Shown here: one piece after another, positions 43,999 through 52,661 of the stretch
Layout: each line of letters begins with the position of its first letter
How positions within the stretch are numbered: the stretch's first letter is position 1
NCBI GenBank assembly: GCA_002439875.1
Contig: DJQB01000023.1
Location: 1-52,733 of the forward strand
Reading direction: 5' to 3'
Origin: Bacteroidales bacterium UBA6397
GTDB taxonomy: Bacteria > Bacteroidota > Bacteroidia > Bacteroidales > UBA932
DNA length: 52,733 nucleotides
Translations under genes and position numbers: made by a program
The notes under the pieces: model-generated
Seen by the model: only the letters and a program-made list of their open reading frames with translations
What the model was told of the DNA's origin: nothing
Database searches by the model: none

Positions 43999-46362
43999 TT
44001 ATTCGCTCTTGAGGGAATCGACAGGGTTCATTCGGGCGATTCTCAGGGAGCCGATGGCGATTGTGGCCACGATGATGGCAAGGACAACTAAGTCGGCAGC
44101 GATGAAGAACAGAGGGTTCAAGGCGATCTTTACCGGGAATTGCTGTAGCCAGTAATGAGCCACAAGCCAGGCACCGGCGTTGCCGATGATCACTGCGATG
44201 ACCGCCATCTTCAGGACATCCATCACAAGCATCGACACGATTTCGGAGGACTGAGCTCCGTTGACCTTACGGACAGCTATCTCAGCACTGCGACGGTAGT
44301 TCTCGTCACGGACGTAGGAGATGAGGCCGATGATGGCGATCAGAAGGGCGAACAAGGAGCCGAGCTCATAGGTACGCTTCATCTGTTTTGTCGAATCGTA
44401 CATGCTCATAAGCGTCTCTGAATATGCCTTCACCTCGGCGTCGCTGTCCGGTGCGACCTCCTTTATGGCCTTCTCAACCTTGCGCATCGCCTCAGGAGTG
44501 ACCTCGTTCAGTTTGATGACAATGGTATGCATCAGGCCGGCCCAATCATATCCCCCCTTCTCCTTGTATTCCTCCGAGTAGAAGTCCTGATTCCAGCAGA
44601 AGCGGACGCTCGGACGGTCGTCCATATCGGTGACATCCCCGATCACATAGTCCTCATAGACTCCGCAGATGGTGACCTGGCCGTGCTCTGAGATGTTGAC
44701 AATCTTGCCAACGGCACCGTCCGACCAGTCTGCAAAAGCGGCCATCTTGGTCACGAACGACTTGCTGACAGCCACATCGTTCGGCCCCTTCGGGACAGAT
44801 CCCTCGACAAGACGGAAGCCCATCATATCAAAGAAACCTTCCGAGGCGCCATATTCATCGGCGACGTTGAAAAGCTCGCGGTCGTCTCCCGGCAGACTTA
44901 CGTTGTTGCCGGAAGCCCTGTAGAAAGGCAGGGTATATGTCAATTCGGCGGCCTCGACCTCAGGAAGCGTGCGGACGGCGCCTGCGATGGCGTTCATCCT
45001 GGTCTGGTCGTAGGATGAGAATGTCTCATAGACCAGATTCTTGTACTCGTAGCCCGGATCAGTGTTCAGAACCTTGCGGTACTGGAAGCTTACGATCAGC
45101 ACGAGGGACACCAGCACGGCATTGATGGCGAACTGGAATGCCAGCAGGGAGATTTTCCAGCGACGTTTGCTCTCCTTGTAGCCTCTGAAGGCGCTGGAGA
45201 TTGGAATCCTGTTGAACATCTGGGCTGGGATGATGGCGGAGACAAGGAACACAAGGATGACAATTCCGATGATGATCCAAACGGAAAGCGGAGTGACAAG
45301 ATCCTGGACAGGGACTCCGAGCAGGGATTCCACAGCACCTCTGAACGCCAGGACAAGCAACGCGGCTACCACAAGGGAAAGTCCCAGGTTGCCGGCTGTT
45401 TCCTTGAGGAGAATCTTGTTGATGTCCCATGCTTCGGCTCCGTAGCATTTGCGGACTCCGACCTCACGGGCTCTGCGGATGACATCCGAGATGGCCACAA
45501 GGACGTAGTTCATGATGGAGACGAGCAGAAGCAGGATGGCGACAATAGAGAGGATGAAGACCAGGTTCCTGACCTCAGGCTGGGAGCTGTGCTCCTTGGC
45601 AATAGGCGCCAGGAAGTACCACATCGTGGTGCCGTTCTTTTCCAGTTCATCCAATGGCTGATGCGCTTTCTGCATCTCGTGGATCGCATCCTTAAGGGAC
45701 GCGGGATCAACGCCTTCGGCAAGTTTCACGAATCCGATGTAGCGGTCGTTGCCGAGCCAGTTGTTAAGGCTCCATGAGCTCATCGTCTCAATGGACAAGA
45801 TGACATCTGGATGGATGGAGCCGTTCTTCGGGAAATCTTCATAGACTCCGCAGACTGTCAGTTTGAGATTCGGGCTTTGCTCATTGGCGATCTGTTTGTC
45901 TATGGCCTCATTGATCCCGCCTAACTTCTCTGCGAATGTCCTTGACACAGCGACAAAGCCGCTCCATGACTTCAACGCCTTCTCAGGATCTCCCGCAAGG
46001 AATGGCCTGTCGAATATCTTGAAGAAGCAAGAGTCGGTGATGATGTGCCTGGCTTCCACCTTGCTTCCTTCCTCATCAATGATGAAATTCTGATTGTTAA
46101 ATACGCCAGAGAATCTTGTGGCCTCAAGCACACCCGGAACCTCGGCCTTGAATCCCGGAGCCACAGCCCCGCTGACCTGCCCGAAATCCTTGTCTTCGCC
46201 TTGACGCGCGACCCCTGTGCGAATCTTGTAGATTCTGTCAACATCCTGGTAGGCATTGTCATACGACAGTTCAAAGCACACTTTCGCGATCAGGATGACG
46301 GCGATCGCCATCCCTACTCCCAAGGACAGGACCTTGATTATCAAATCACTTACTCTTCTCAT
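43999..46362 (-). CDS. FtsX-like ABC transporter permease (large, MacB-type), second of the pair
   Basis: A 787-residue membrane protein with two MacB-periplasmic/FtsX units: a membrane segment at about 12-32 (VLSLGVGMAIAVILIAKV), a large periplasmic region (IYKIRTGVARQG, VSRTFAEKLGG), a cluster of three segments (LVFILSIVAILLLLVSIMNYVLVA, REVGVRKCYGAEAWDINKILL between), a second anchor (LLAFQFAINAVLVSLVLIVSF), a second periplasmic region and three final segments with the FtsX motif RRSAEIAVRKVNGAQSSEIV. In the minus-strand sequence an AGAGGA ribosome site lies six bases before the ATG at 46362, against one base before the ATG at 46368, so the shorter start is chosen. It pairs with the permease upstream and the LolD-like ATPase. 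Confidence 0.9.
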   Translation of the reverse strand: MRRVSDLIIKVLSLGVGMAIAVILIAKVCFELSYDNAYQDVDRIYKIRTGVARQGEDKDFGQVSGAVAPGFKAEVPGVLEATRFSGVFNNQNFIIDEEGSKVEARHIITDSCFFKIFDRPFLAGDPEKALKSWSGFVAVSRTFAEKLGGINEAIDKQIANEQSPNLKLTVCGVYEDFPKNGSIHPDVILSIETMSSWSLNNWLGNDRYIGFVKLAEGVDPASLKDAIHEMQKAHQPLDELEKNGTTMWYFLAPIAKEHSSQPEVRNLVFILSIVAILLLLVSIMNYVLVAISDVIRRAREVGVRKCYGAEAWDINKILLKETAGNLGLSLVVAALLVLAFRGAVESLLGVPVQDLVTPLSVWIIIGIVILVFLVSAIIPAQMFNRIPISSAFRGYKESKRRWKISLLAFQFAINAVLVSLVLIVSFQYRKVLNTDPGYEYKNLVYETFSSYDQTRMNAIAGAVRTLPEVEAAELTYTLPFYRASGNNVSLPGDDRELFNVADEYGASEGFFDMMGFRLVEGSVPKGPNDVAVSKSFVTKMAAFADWSDGAVGKIVNISEHGQVTICGVYEDYVIGDVTDMDDRPSVRFCWNQDFYSEEYKEKGGYDWAGLMHTIVIKLNEVTPEAMRKVEKAIKEVAPDSDAEVKAYSETLMSMYDSTKQMKRTYELGSLFALLIAIIGLISYVRDENYRRSAEIAVRKVNGAQSSEIVSMLVMDVLKMAVIAVIIGNAGAWLVAHYWLQQFPVKIALNPLFFIAADLVVLAIIVATIAIGSLRIARMNPVDSLKSE

Positions 46363-46427
46363 ATTCATTCCTCTTCGTAGAGGTCAATTAATTATTTATT
46401 TCAATATTTTCACGAATTATTGCGCTT

Positions 46428-46553
46428 CAATCCGGAAGGTTGCCACAGCGAACCTTGGCCACCCGCGGCCATAAGCGGGAGGGGCCCAGCCGTCAGGCTG
46501 GGAGGGACGGAGCGCGAAGCGCGGAGGGTTCGTCGGGGCAACCTTCCGGATTG
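46428..46553. repeat. 126-base branched palindromic element
   Basis: Perfect 17-base terminal inverted arms (46428-46444 and 46537-46553; CAATCCGGAAGGTTGCC and its complement) enclose a second stem CGAACC/GGTTCG (46449-46454, 46527-46532) and three internal hairpins: CCCGC/GCGGG (46462-46479), CCCAGCC/GGCTGGG (46485-46502) and the GCGCGAAGCGCG core (46512-46523). The core is shared with the element at 17330-17414. It sits between two genes of one operon and would fold as a branched RNA. Confidence 0.8.
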
Positions 46554-46566
46554 GAAATGTAACACA

Positions 46567-48906
46567 TTATTCCTTTTTCAGTTCGATGGCCGGGTTGGTG
46601 CGGGCGGCGCGGATGGCCTGCCAGAGGACGGCCAGGACGGCAATCACAGCGGTGAACAGGCCGGCAAGGGCGAAAATCCACCAGTGGAGACCGATGCGGT
46701 AGGAATAGCCGTTCAGCCAGGTGTGCATCAGGTACCAAGCCACAGGCACAGCGATGACGAACGCCACACCGATCATCTTCATGAACTCGGCCACCAAGCC
46801 CCACAGAACAGAGTTATAATCAGCACCATAGACTTTCTTCAAAGAGACGGTCCTGCGCTCCTGCTGCATGTAGTACGAACTCATCGCCACAAGGCCGAGA
46901 GCCGAAACCAGCAGTGAGAGGATTGTGAATATGACCATGATCTCCAGCACCCTCCTCTCGGAAGAGAACACCATCTTGATGTCATCCTCCACATAGGAAG
47001 CATCGAATATCTTGTCCGGGTACATCTCATCAAAGACAGCCTTCACTCTCGCCAACGCCTCCTTGTGATCCGGTGTGGTCTTGATAAGAATCGTCCACGG
47101 CCAGCTCTTGGCAGGATATTCGTCATACTGGTAGATCAGCGCAGGATGCTGCTCCTCCAGCAAAGGCTTGATTTTGAAATCATAGTAGATGCCACCGATC
47201 TGCATCGTGCGGTTAGACTTGGTCGTGAACTCCGTGGCGGTCTCGTCGATGCCGAGGACTCCGTAGGCATATTCATTCAACCAATAGCAGTCCGGAGTGT
47301 GATTGTCTTGTTTCTTCCTGATTCCAAGGATATTGAAATAGGTGCTGTCGCCTTTGATCAACTGGAACGAAGCCTCTCTTCCGCTTTCGGTGGACATCGT
47401 CCAGTTATTGGTCATAAACATAGGATGCCCATCTCCAAGTCCGACGGCCTCGATGCAACTCTCAGCCTTAAGCTTGTTGATGAGTGGAGTCAAATCACCT
47501 GCAAGGCCGAACTGATTGCTGATGGTGATCTGATCCTCAGTATTGTAACCCACCGGAGCGTTGATCATTGAGCGGATCTGGAGGAACATCGTGAACGCCG
47601 TCACAAGCATCACCACAGTGATGACATTCTGAATGACAATGATGACCTTGCTGTAAAGGGTCTTGGTCTTGAGCCTGAGCGTGCCTCGGACAATCTCGAT
47701 TGGCTCGGCCTTCTGGATGATGAGCGCAGGCACGATACCAGCGATGACACCGACCAGAACCGTGAACAGGACACAAATAAGCATACTCACCGGAGAGACA
47801 GCCTCGAAGATCGAGATGTCATAGTTCAGCACCTTCGAAGCCGCTGGGGAAATGGCCTCGCCAAGCAGGATGGCGACGATCATAGCGGCCGCGCAGATGA
47901 TGGTGCTCTCGACAATCATTTTCAGGAATATGCCCCCTTTCGTGGCACCGATAAGCCTTCTGGTGGCCATCTCCTTGGCGCGGAAGCCGGAGAGAGCCGT
48001 GGTCATGTTCACATAGTTCAGGATGGCGAACAGAAGCAGCAGGAAGCACATTCCAGCAAGCAGCATCACGGTCGTCTTGTTGCCAAGAACCAGACCGTCG
48101 TTATAGTCCTCATTGCCGTCCGACAGGAAATAGATATCCCGCAAAGGAATGATTCTCACGTCATTCTCGTCTCCGCCATAGTCTGATAAATATGTCCAGA
48201 AATTCGCCCGGCACCATTTAAGAATGTCATCGTGTCTGGCCGGAAGATCTGCGTTCGGATAAGCCATCACAAAGCAAGTGGATGATCCGGCGTTGGACAT
48301 GCGCTCATCGTTTGCCTGGTTGGTGATCGTCATAATCTCTCCGCGAAGGAAAATGTCGCACGGTCTGATGATGGAGTTCTCAATGTCCTTGAACACACCT
48401 GAGACTGTCAGGTTGCTTACCGTCGAGTCCGCGCCGTCAAAACGTATCTCACGTCCGACAGGATCCCTATCTCCGAACTGAGCCTTGGCGAAAGACTCAC
48501 TGATCAAGACACCACTTATCGAGGCCTTCCACTCACGGAAATCACCTTCCACAAGAGGGAAACTGAACATATCGAAAAACGATGAGTCAGCGTAAGAAGT
48601 CCTGGCGTTCACGGTGTTGCCGTCGATCTTGTACTCCTGCAATCCGTTGCTGGAATATGACGCTGACTTCTCAATCTCCGGAAAATTAGCCTTCATGTGG
48701 CGTGACAGCCAGTAGCCGCTCGAAAGGGTTTCTTTCTGGGCGATCACATAGATCCGGTCAGCGTTCTTTTGGAACGAGTCTGTGTTCAGCTGGCTGGTTA
48801 CATACACAGCCAGAAGCAGGACAAACGCCATCGAGAGGCTGAGTCCCAGAAGGTTGACAGCGCTGTAAAGTTTGTTGCGCTTCAAGAAGTTAATGAAACT
48901 GTTCAT
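46567..48906 (-). CDS. FtsX-like ABC transporter permease (large, MacB-type), first of the pair
   Basis: A 779-residue permease with the same two-unit plan as its downstream neighbour: first anchor at about 18-38 (LLGLSLSMAFVLLLAVYV), periplasmic region (SGVLISESFAKAQFGDRDP), central membrane cluster (TTVMLLAGMCFLLLLFAILNYVNM) with FRAKEMATRRLIGATKGGIF, and a second half with anchor (VIIVIQNVITVVMLVTAFTMF). The end motif is QERRTVSLKKVYGADYNSVLWG. These permeases use a cytoplasmic ATPase to drive periplasmic conformational change (mechanotransmission) and pass substrates to TolC-type ducts. It is 172 bases after the ATPase gene. Confidence 0.9.
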   Translation of the reverse strand: MNSFINFLKRNKLYSAVNLLGLSLSMAFVLLLAVYVTSQLNTDSFQKNADRIYVIAQKETLSSGYWLSRHMKANFPEIEKSASYSSNGLQEYKIDGNTVNARTSYADSSFFDMFSFPLVEGDFREWKASISGVLISESFAKAQFGDRDPVGREIRFDGADSTVSNLTVSGVFKDIENSIIRPCDIFLRGEIMTITNQANDERMSNAGSSTCFVMAYPNADLPARHDDILKWCRANFWTYLSDYGGDENDVRIIPLRDIYFLSDGNEDYNDGLVLGNKTTVMLLAGMCFLLLLFAILNYVNMTTALSGFRAKEMATRRLIGATKGGIFLKMIVESTIICAAAMIVAILLGEAISPAASKVLNYDISIFEAVSPVSMLICVLFTVLVGVIAGIVPALIIQKAEPIEIVRGTLRLKTKTLYSKVIIVIQNVITVVMLVTAFTMFLQIRSMINAPVGYNTEDQITISNQFGLAGDLTPLINKLKAESCIEAVGLGDGHPMFMTNNWTMSTESGREASFQLIKGDSTYFNILGIRKKQDNHTPDCYWLNEYAYGVLGIDETATEFTTKSNRTMQIGGIYYDFKIKPLLEEQHPALIYQYDEYPAKSWPWTILIKTTPDHKEALARVKAVFDEMYPDKIFDASYVEDDIKMVFSSERRVLEIMVIFTILSLLVSALGLVAMSSYYMQQERRTVSLKKVYGADYNSVLWGLVAEFMKMIGVAFVIAVPVAWYLMHTWLNGYSYRIGLHWWIFALAGLFTAVIAVLAVLWQAIRAARTNPAIELKKE

Positions 48907-49078
48907 ATTCCGTTCACGGCCTCGCCGAGGCCAACAATTTGTTTTTTGATATATTCATAAACCTTAAACGTGAGGACCAGCACTTATGGGTATAATACAT
49001 TATCTAATGTCAAGTCCGTTGCAGCGAGTCATCAGTTCTCGCCAAATATTCACCGGTCCCCACGAAAAAGATTTCTTG

Positions 49079-49759
49079 CTAAAGTTCGTTCTTCACGTCG
49101 GAGACGATCTTGCCGTCGAAGAGGTCGATTGTGCGCTGGGCGATGGCTGCGTCTCTCTGGGAGTGGGTCACCATCACGATTGTCGTACCCTCCTTGTTGA
49201 GCTCGGTCAGAAGATCCATCACCTCCTTACCGTTCTTGGAGTCCAGGTTACCCGTAGGCTCATCGGCAAGGATCAGCTTCGGACCGGCGACCACGGCACG
49301 GGCAATGGCAACTCTCTGCTGCTGACCACCGGAAAGCTGCTGAGGGAAGTGCTGCGCCCTGTGGCTGATGGCCATTCTCTTCATGATCTCGGTGACTTTC
49401 TGCTTGCGCTCGGCCGCGGAGATGTTCAGGTAACGGAGCGGAAGCTCTATGTTCTCGTAGACATTCAGTTCATCAATCAGGTTGAAGCTCTGGAACACGA
49501 AACCGATGTTGCCTTTACGGAACTTTGTGCGCTCCTTCTCTTTGAGTTTGCTGACCTCCGTGCCGAGAAGTTCATACGATCCGCTGGTCGGGTTGTCAAG
49601 AAGGCCGAGGATATTCAGTAGGGTTGACTTGCCGCAACCTGAAGGGCCCATGATGGCGACGAATTCACCATCTGCGATTTCAAATGAGACTCCATTGAGG
49701 GCTGTTGTCTCGATTTCTTCAGTTCTGAAGACCTTTGAGAGATTTGTAACTTTAATCAT
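49079..49759 (-). CDS. LolD/MacB-type ABC transporter ATP-binding protein
   Basis: A 226-residue ATPase with Walker A GPSGCGKST, Q-loop FVFQSFNLIDEL, ABC signature LSGGQQQRVAIARA, Walker B LILADEPTGNLDS and H-loop VTHS. Its length and sequence place it with LolD, MacB and FtsE ATPases that serve FtsX-fold permeases. It lies between the membrane fusion protein and the two permeases in the minus-strand export operon and is the only ATPase there. It presumably energises a heterodimer of the two permeases, although two alternative complexes are possible. Confidence 0.95.
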   Translation of the reverse strand: MIKVTNLSKVFRTEEIETTALNGVSFEIADGEFVAIMGPSGCGKSTLLNILGLLDNPTSGSYELLGTEVSKLKEKERTKFRKGNIGFVFQSFNLIDELNVYENIELPLRYLNISAAERKQKVTEIMKRMAISHRAQHFPQQLSGGQQQRVAIARAVVAGPKLILADEPTGNLDSKNGKEVMDLLTELNKEGTTIVMVTHSQRDAAIAQRTIDLFDGKIVSDVKNEL

Positions 49760-49807
49760 GGCTTTAAGATTTTTTATTTGTTATTGTATATATTCTTGTT
49801 TTTTTCT

Positions 49808-49870
49808 TGTATTGGCGGCCTTTCGGCCCTTCGACAAGCTCAGGGACCGAAGACTCAGCGACCGCGACAT
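49808..49870. repeat. Intergenic inverted repeat between ATPase and fusion-protein genes
   Basis: A GC-rich insert in otherwise AT-rich spacer: GGCCTTTCGGCC forms a small hairpin, and it is followed by CCCTTCGACAAGCTCAGGGA, with arms CCCT/AGGG, within CGG...CCG. I recall this last motif as a widespread intergenic repeat in many bacterial genomes, but I cannot verify that here. Confidence 0.5.
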
Positions 49871-49886
49871 TATATTCATTATTCAC

Positions 49887-51143
49887 TTAGAAGACAAGCA
49901 CATCGCTGTCACCGTAGTTGTCGTAGGAAGAGGTTATGACCTTCTCGCCCGGTTCCAGACCTTCGAGAACCTCGTAGAACTGAGGGTTCTGACGACCGAT
50001 GCGGATCTCGCGCTTGACAGCCTTGCCGCCATCCTTGGTGAGGACATAGATCCACTTGCCACCGGTCTTCTGGTAGAATGTTCCGCGAGGGATGAGGACA
50101 GCCTGCTCCGGCTGGCCAAGCTGAAGGTTCAGGTAATATGTCTGGCCGGTCCTGATGTTGTCAGGCTGCTGGCCCTCGAACTTAAAGTCCGCCTGGAACT
50201 TGCCGTCACGCACCTCTGGATAGACCTTACGCACCTGTGCGTCATATTTCTCGCTCTGACGCTCGAATGTGGCGTCAAGCCCAGGAACCACGCGGTCGAT
50301 GTAGTGCTCATCTATCTTAGCCTCAATCTTGTAGCTGCCTTCGGAGTTGATCTGGCCGATCTTTGTGCCGGCTCCGATGTACTGACCAAGGTTGGCGTCC
50401 AGAAGTCCGAGGACTCCATCGATCGGAGCCTTGATCGTCAGGCTTTCCTTACGACGACGTATCAGCTGCATGTTCATCTTCATGTTGTCAAGGCTTTCAC
50501 GGAGACTCAAAAGCTGGGTTGAACGGTAAAGGCTGTCCTGCTCCATGCTCTTGAGGGTAAGGTCAAGATTCTGTTGCGAGAGCTCGTAGTCCTCCTGCGC
50601 CTTGAGAAAATCCTCCTTGGAGATGAGTTTCTCCTTGTAGAGCTGCTGGTTCTGCTCGAAAGTCCTCTTGTTGCGCTTTGCCTCGGAGGCATAGCGGAGC
50701 CTGTTCTGCTCGTGGGAGAGCTTCTGCTGCTCCATCGAGATCATCGTGTTACGCAGGATGTTCTCCTTCTCGGCAAGCTCAGCCTCAGCGTTAAGTATCT
50801 GAAGATCAAGATTATCATTGGAAAGCACAAGGATCGGTTCTCCGGCCTTTACGGTGGATCCCTCCTCCACGATGATCTTCTGGACGGTACCGCCTTCAAG
50901 CGGGCTGATCTGGATCGTGACCATCGGCTGGACCTGACCGCTCACACGGATGTAGTCGTTGAACTGTCCGTCAGTGACTTCGCTGACAGTGATCGTGTCC
51001 TTGTCGGCCCTTAGGGTCTTGGAATTGTCTCTGAACACGAGGTAGAGCACGAACACTACCACGATGGCACCAAGCCAGTAAGGCATCGCCTTTTTTGTGA
51101 AGGCTGATCTCCAGCCTTTTTTCTTTTCGATTATCTTGTCCAT
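49887..51143 (-). CDS. Periplasmic membrane fusion protein (HlyD/MacA family)
   Basis: A 418-residue adaptor with a basic cytoplasmic N-terminus, one membrane segment (about 22-39, WLGAIVVVFVLYLVF) and the usual barrel-lipoyl-hairpin plan. The first lipoyl half is VSGQVQPMVTIQISPLEGGTVQKIIVEEG-like (VSGQVQPM; EGGTVQKIIVEEGS), then a long coiled-coil hairpin (about 115-225, rich in Glu, Gln and Leu), the second lipoyl half IKAPIDGVLGLLDANLGQYIG, and beta-barrel/MP domains. It bridges the FtsX permeases to TolC. A frame open 32 codons further upstream has a highly charged, unlikely sequence; the ATG at 51141-51143 is preferred. Confidence 0.93.
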   Translation of the reverse strand: MDKIIEKKKGWRSAFTKKAMPYWLGAIVVVFVLYLVFRDNSKTLRADKDTITVSEVTDGQFNDYIRVSGQVQPMVTIQISPLEGGTVQKIIVEEGSTVKAGEPILVLSNDNLDLQILNAEAELAEKENILRNTMISMEQQKLSHEQNRLRYASEAKRNKRTFEQNQQLYKEKLISKEDFLKAQEDYELSQQNLDLTLKSMEQDSLYRSTQLLSLRESLDNMKMNMQLIRRRKESLTIKAPIDGVLGLLDANLGQYIGAGTKIGQINSEGSYKIEAKIDEHYIDRVVPGLDATFERQSEKYDAQVRKVYPEVRDGKFQADFKFEGQQPDNIRTGQTYYLNLQLGQPEQAVLIPRGTFYQKTGGKWIYVLTKDGGKAVKREIRIGRQNPQFYEVLEGLEPGEKVITSSYDNYGDSDVLVF

Positions 51144-51260
51144 AATGTTTGATTTTTTCGTTGATTGTTTTTCCTTTTCCGGTTTTTCCTTTTCCTCGAC
51201 CTGACGAACCTTTGTGTGTGTATATTCATTCAAAGTCAATCAAATGCCATGCGATCATAT

Positions 51261-52616
51261 TCATTGGTCAATATAATTCACCCCATTGTAGTAGTTGACC
51301 ACGCTGCGCTTGATGAAGTAGGTCAGGAGCGAGTTGAGCCGCTGGGCGTTCGCCTCAAGGTAGTTGTTCGAGGCGGTCTGGAACTCGATCGGAGAGATGA
51401 GTCCCTGCTCCAACTTTTTCATATTCAATGAATATGCTTCCTCCTGCACATCGGATTTTCTTTGCGCCTGGATGTAGGCGGCGGAAGCTCCGTCACGGTC
51501 CTGGACGGCCCTGCGCACCTCGGCGGAGATCTCTCTCATCTTCTGGTCGTACTCGGCTGTGGCCTTGGCGACCGCGTTCTTTTTTCTTGCGATGTTGCTG
51601 TGGCGCTGGAGTCCGGAGAAGATTGGAATATTCAGGGACAGCTGGACATATTCACCACCATTGTTCTTGAACTGGGTCTTGAACGGGTCGGATGTCGAAC
51701 CGCTGCCCGGGTAGGTGAAATAGGTCGTGGACCAGCCGGCGTAGGCATTCAGAGAAGGGAGCAGCTGCCATCTGGCTGTGTTAAGTTCCCGCTTAGCGTT
51801 CAAGAGGTTGTACCTTGCGACACGGGCAGCCGGATTATTGTTCTGCGCGAAATCCACCATGTCTTCCATGGCCAGGGAATCTGTCAGCATACGCTCCGAG
51901 TCAAGTGTGGTCGGAAGGGTCGTGTCGATGACAAGTTCGCTTGGCTCCGACCAGAACATCACGTCCTCAAGGGTGATCTTCGCATCGTTGAGTTTGTTGT
52001 TAGCCTCAACGAGTTGATACTGCTTGTCGGCAAGGTTGGAATCCATCTCGACCACATCAGCGTGGCCCTTCTGTCCAAGTTCCTCCTGGCGGCGGGCCTT
52101 AGCGAGGGATTCCTCCGCAACCTCAACCTGAGATTTGTAAATGTCTGCAAGTTGACTGTAGTAGAGCACATTGCAGTAGGCCTCCATCGTGGCGAGGCAG
52201 ATGTCAGCCTCGATTTGGTCTTCTTGGGAGTTACCTAGAGCAATGGAGGTCTTGGAGATCTTCATGTTGTTCACGGCTTTGAATCCGTTGAAGAGGGCTA
52301 TGCCCGCGCTGACTCCGTAACTGTTATGGAACGATGTCGTGGTAACGTAAGTGTTGGTCTTAGGGTCAACGGCACGTCCGAAGTTGTAGTAGGCATAGCT
52401 GCTTCCGCTGATCTCAGGAGTGAAAGCATCGAAAATCGCGTCCCTTCTGGCGAGGCGGGCGTCATCGTTGGCCGCCTGCTGGATCCTCACCTTTGTACTG
52501 TTGCTGATCGCATACTCCATGCAATCCTTCAGCGTCATCGGATTCGGAAGCGACTCCTGCGCGAAAACCGGAGCCGTGGCCATCATCGCAAATGTTATGA
52601 ATATTGCCTTTTTCAT
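51261..52616 (-). CDS. TolC-family outer membrane protein of the tripartite exporter
   Basis: A 451-residue outer-membrane channel; signal peptide MKKAIFITFAMMATAPVFAQ (1-20). Two OEP repeats are visible: the first starts MTLKDCMEYAISNSTKVRIQ, the second MVDFAQNNNPAARVARYNLLNAKRE, with LSLNIPIFSGLQRHS in the second. About the usual 420-480 residue length. It is the first gene of a five-gene minus-strand operon encoding duct, adaptor, ATPase and two permeases, and lies about 20 bases downstream of the predicted sigma-54 transcription start. The exported substrate is unknown. Confidence 0.94.
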   Translation of the reverse strand: MKKAIFITFAMMATAPVFAQESLPNPMTLKDCMEYAISNSTKVRIQQAANDDARLARRDAIFDAFTPEISGSSYAYYNFGRAVDPKTNTYVTTTSFHNSYGVSAGIALFNGFKAVNNMKISKTSIALGNSQEDQIEADICLATMEAYCNVLYYSQLADIYKSQVEVAEESLAKARRQEELGQKGHADVVEMDSNLADKQYQLVEANNKLNDAKITLEDVMFWSEPSELVIDTTLPTTLDSERMLTDSLAMEDMVDFAQNNNPAARVARYNLLNAKRELNTARWQLLPSLNAYAGWSTTYFTYPGSGSTSDPFKTQFKNNGGEYVQLSLNIPIFSGLQRHSNIARKKNAVAKATAEYDQKMREISAEVRRAVQDRDGASAAYIQAQRKSDVQEEAYSLNMKKLEQGLISPIEFQTASNNYLEANAQRLNSLLTYFIKRSVVNYYNGVNYIDQ

Positions 52617-52645
52617 GTTCTTTTATCTTTTCGGTAAAAAGCACA

Positions 52646-52661
52646 AGCATCAGGCGTGCCA
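52646..52661 (-). promoter_or_regulatory. Sigma-54 (RpoN) promoter of the export operon
   Basis: Read on the minus strand: TGGCACG (52661-52655), four bases CCTG, then ATGCT (52650-52646). The consensus is TGGCACG-N4-TTGCW, so only one base differs and the GG-to-GC spacing of 12 is exact. Transcription would start near 52635, 20 bases before the tolC ATG. The NtrC-type activator encoded at 41160-42509 is a natural candidate regulator. Confidence 0.75.

Noticed and set aside
51144..51239. N-terminal 32-residue extension of the membrane fusion protein
   Set aside because: Highly charged stretch ahead of a well-placed internal ATG; more likely untranslated leader.
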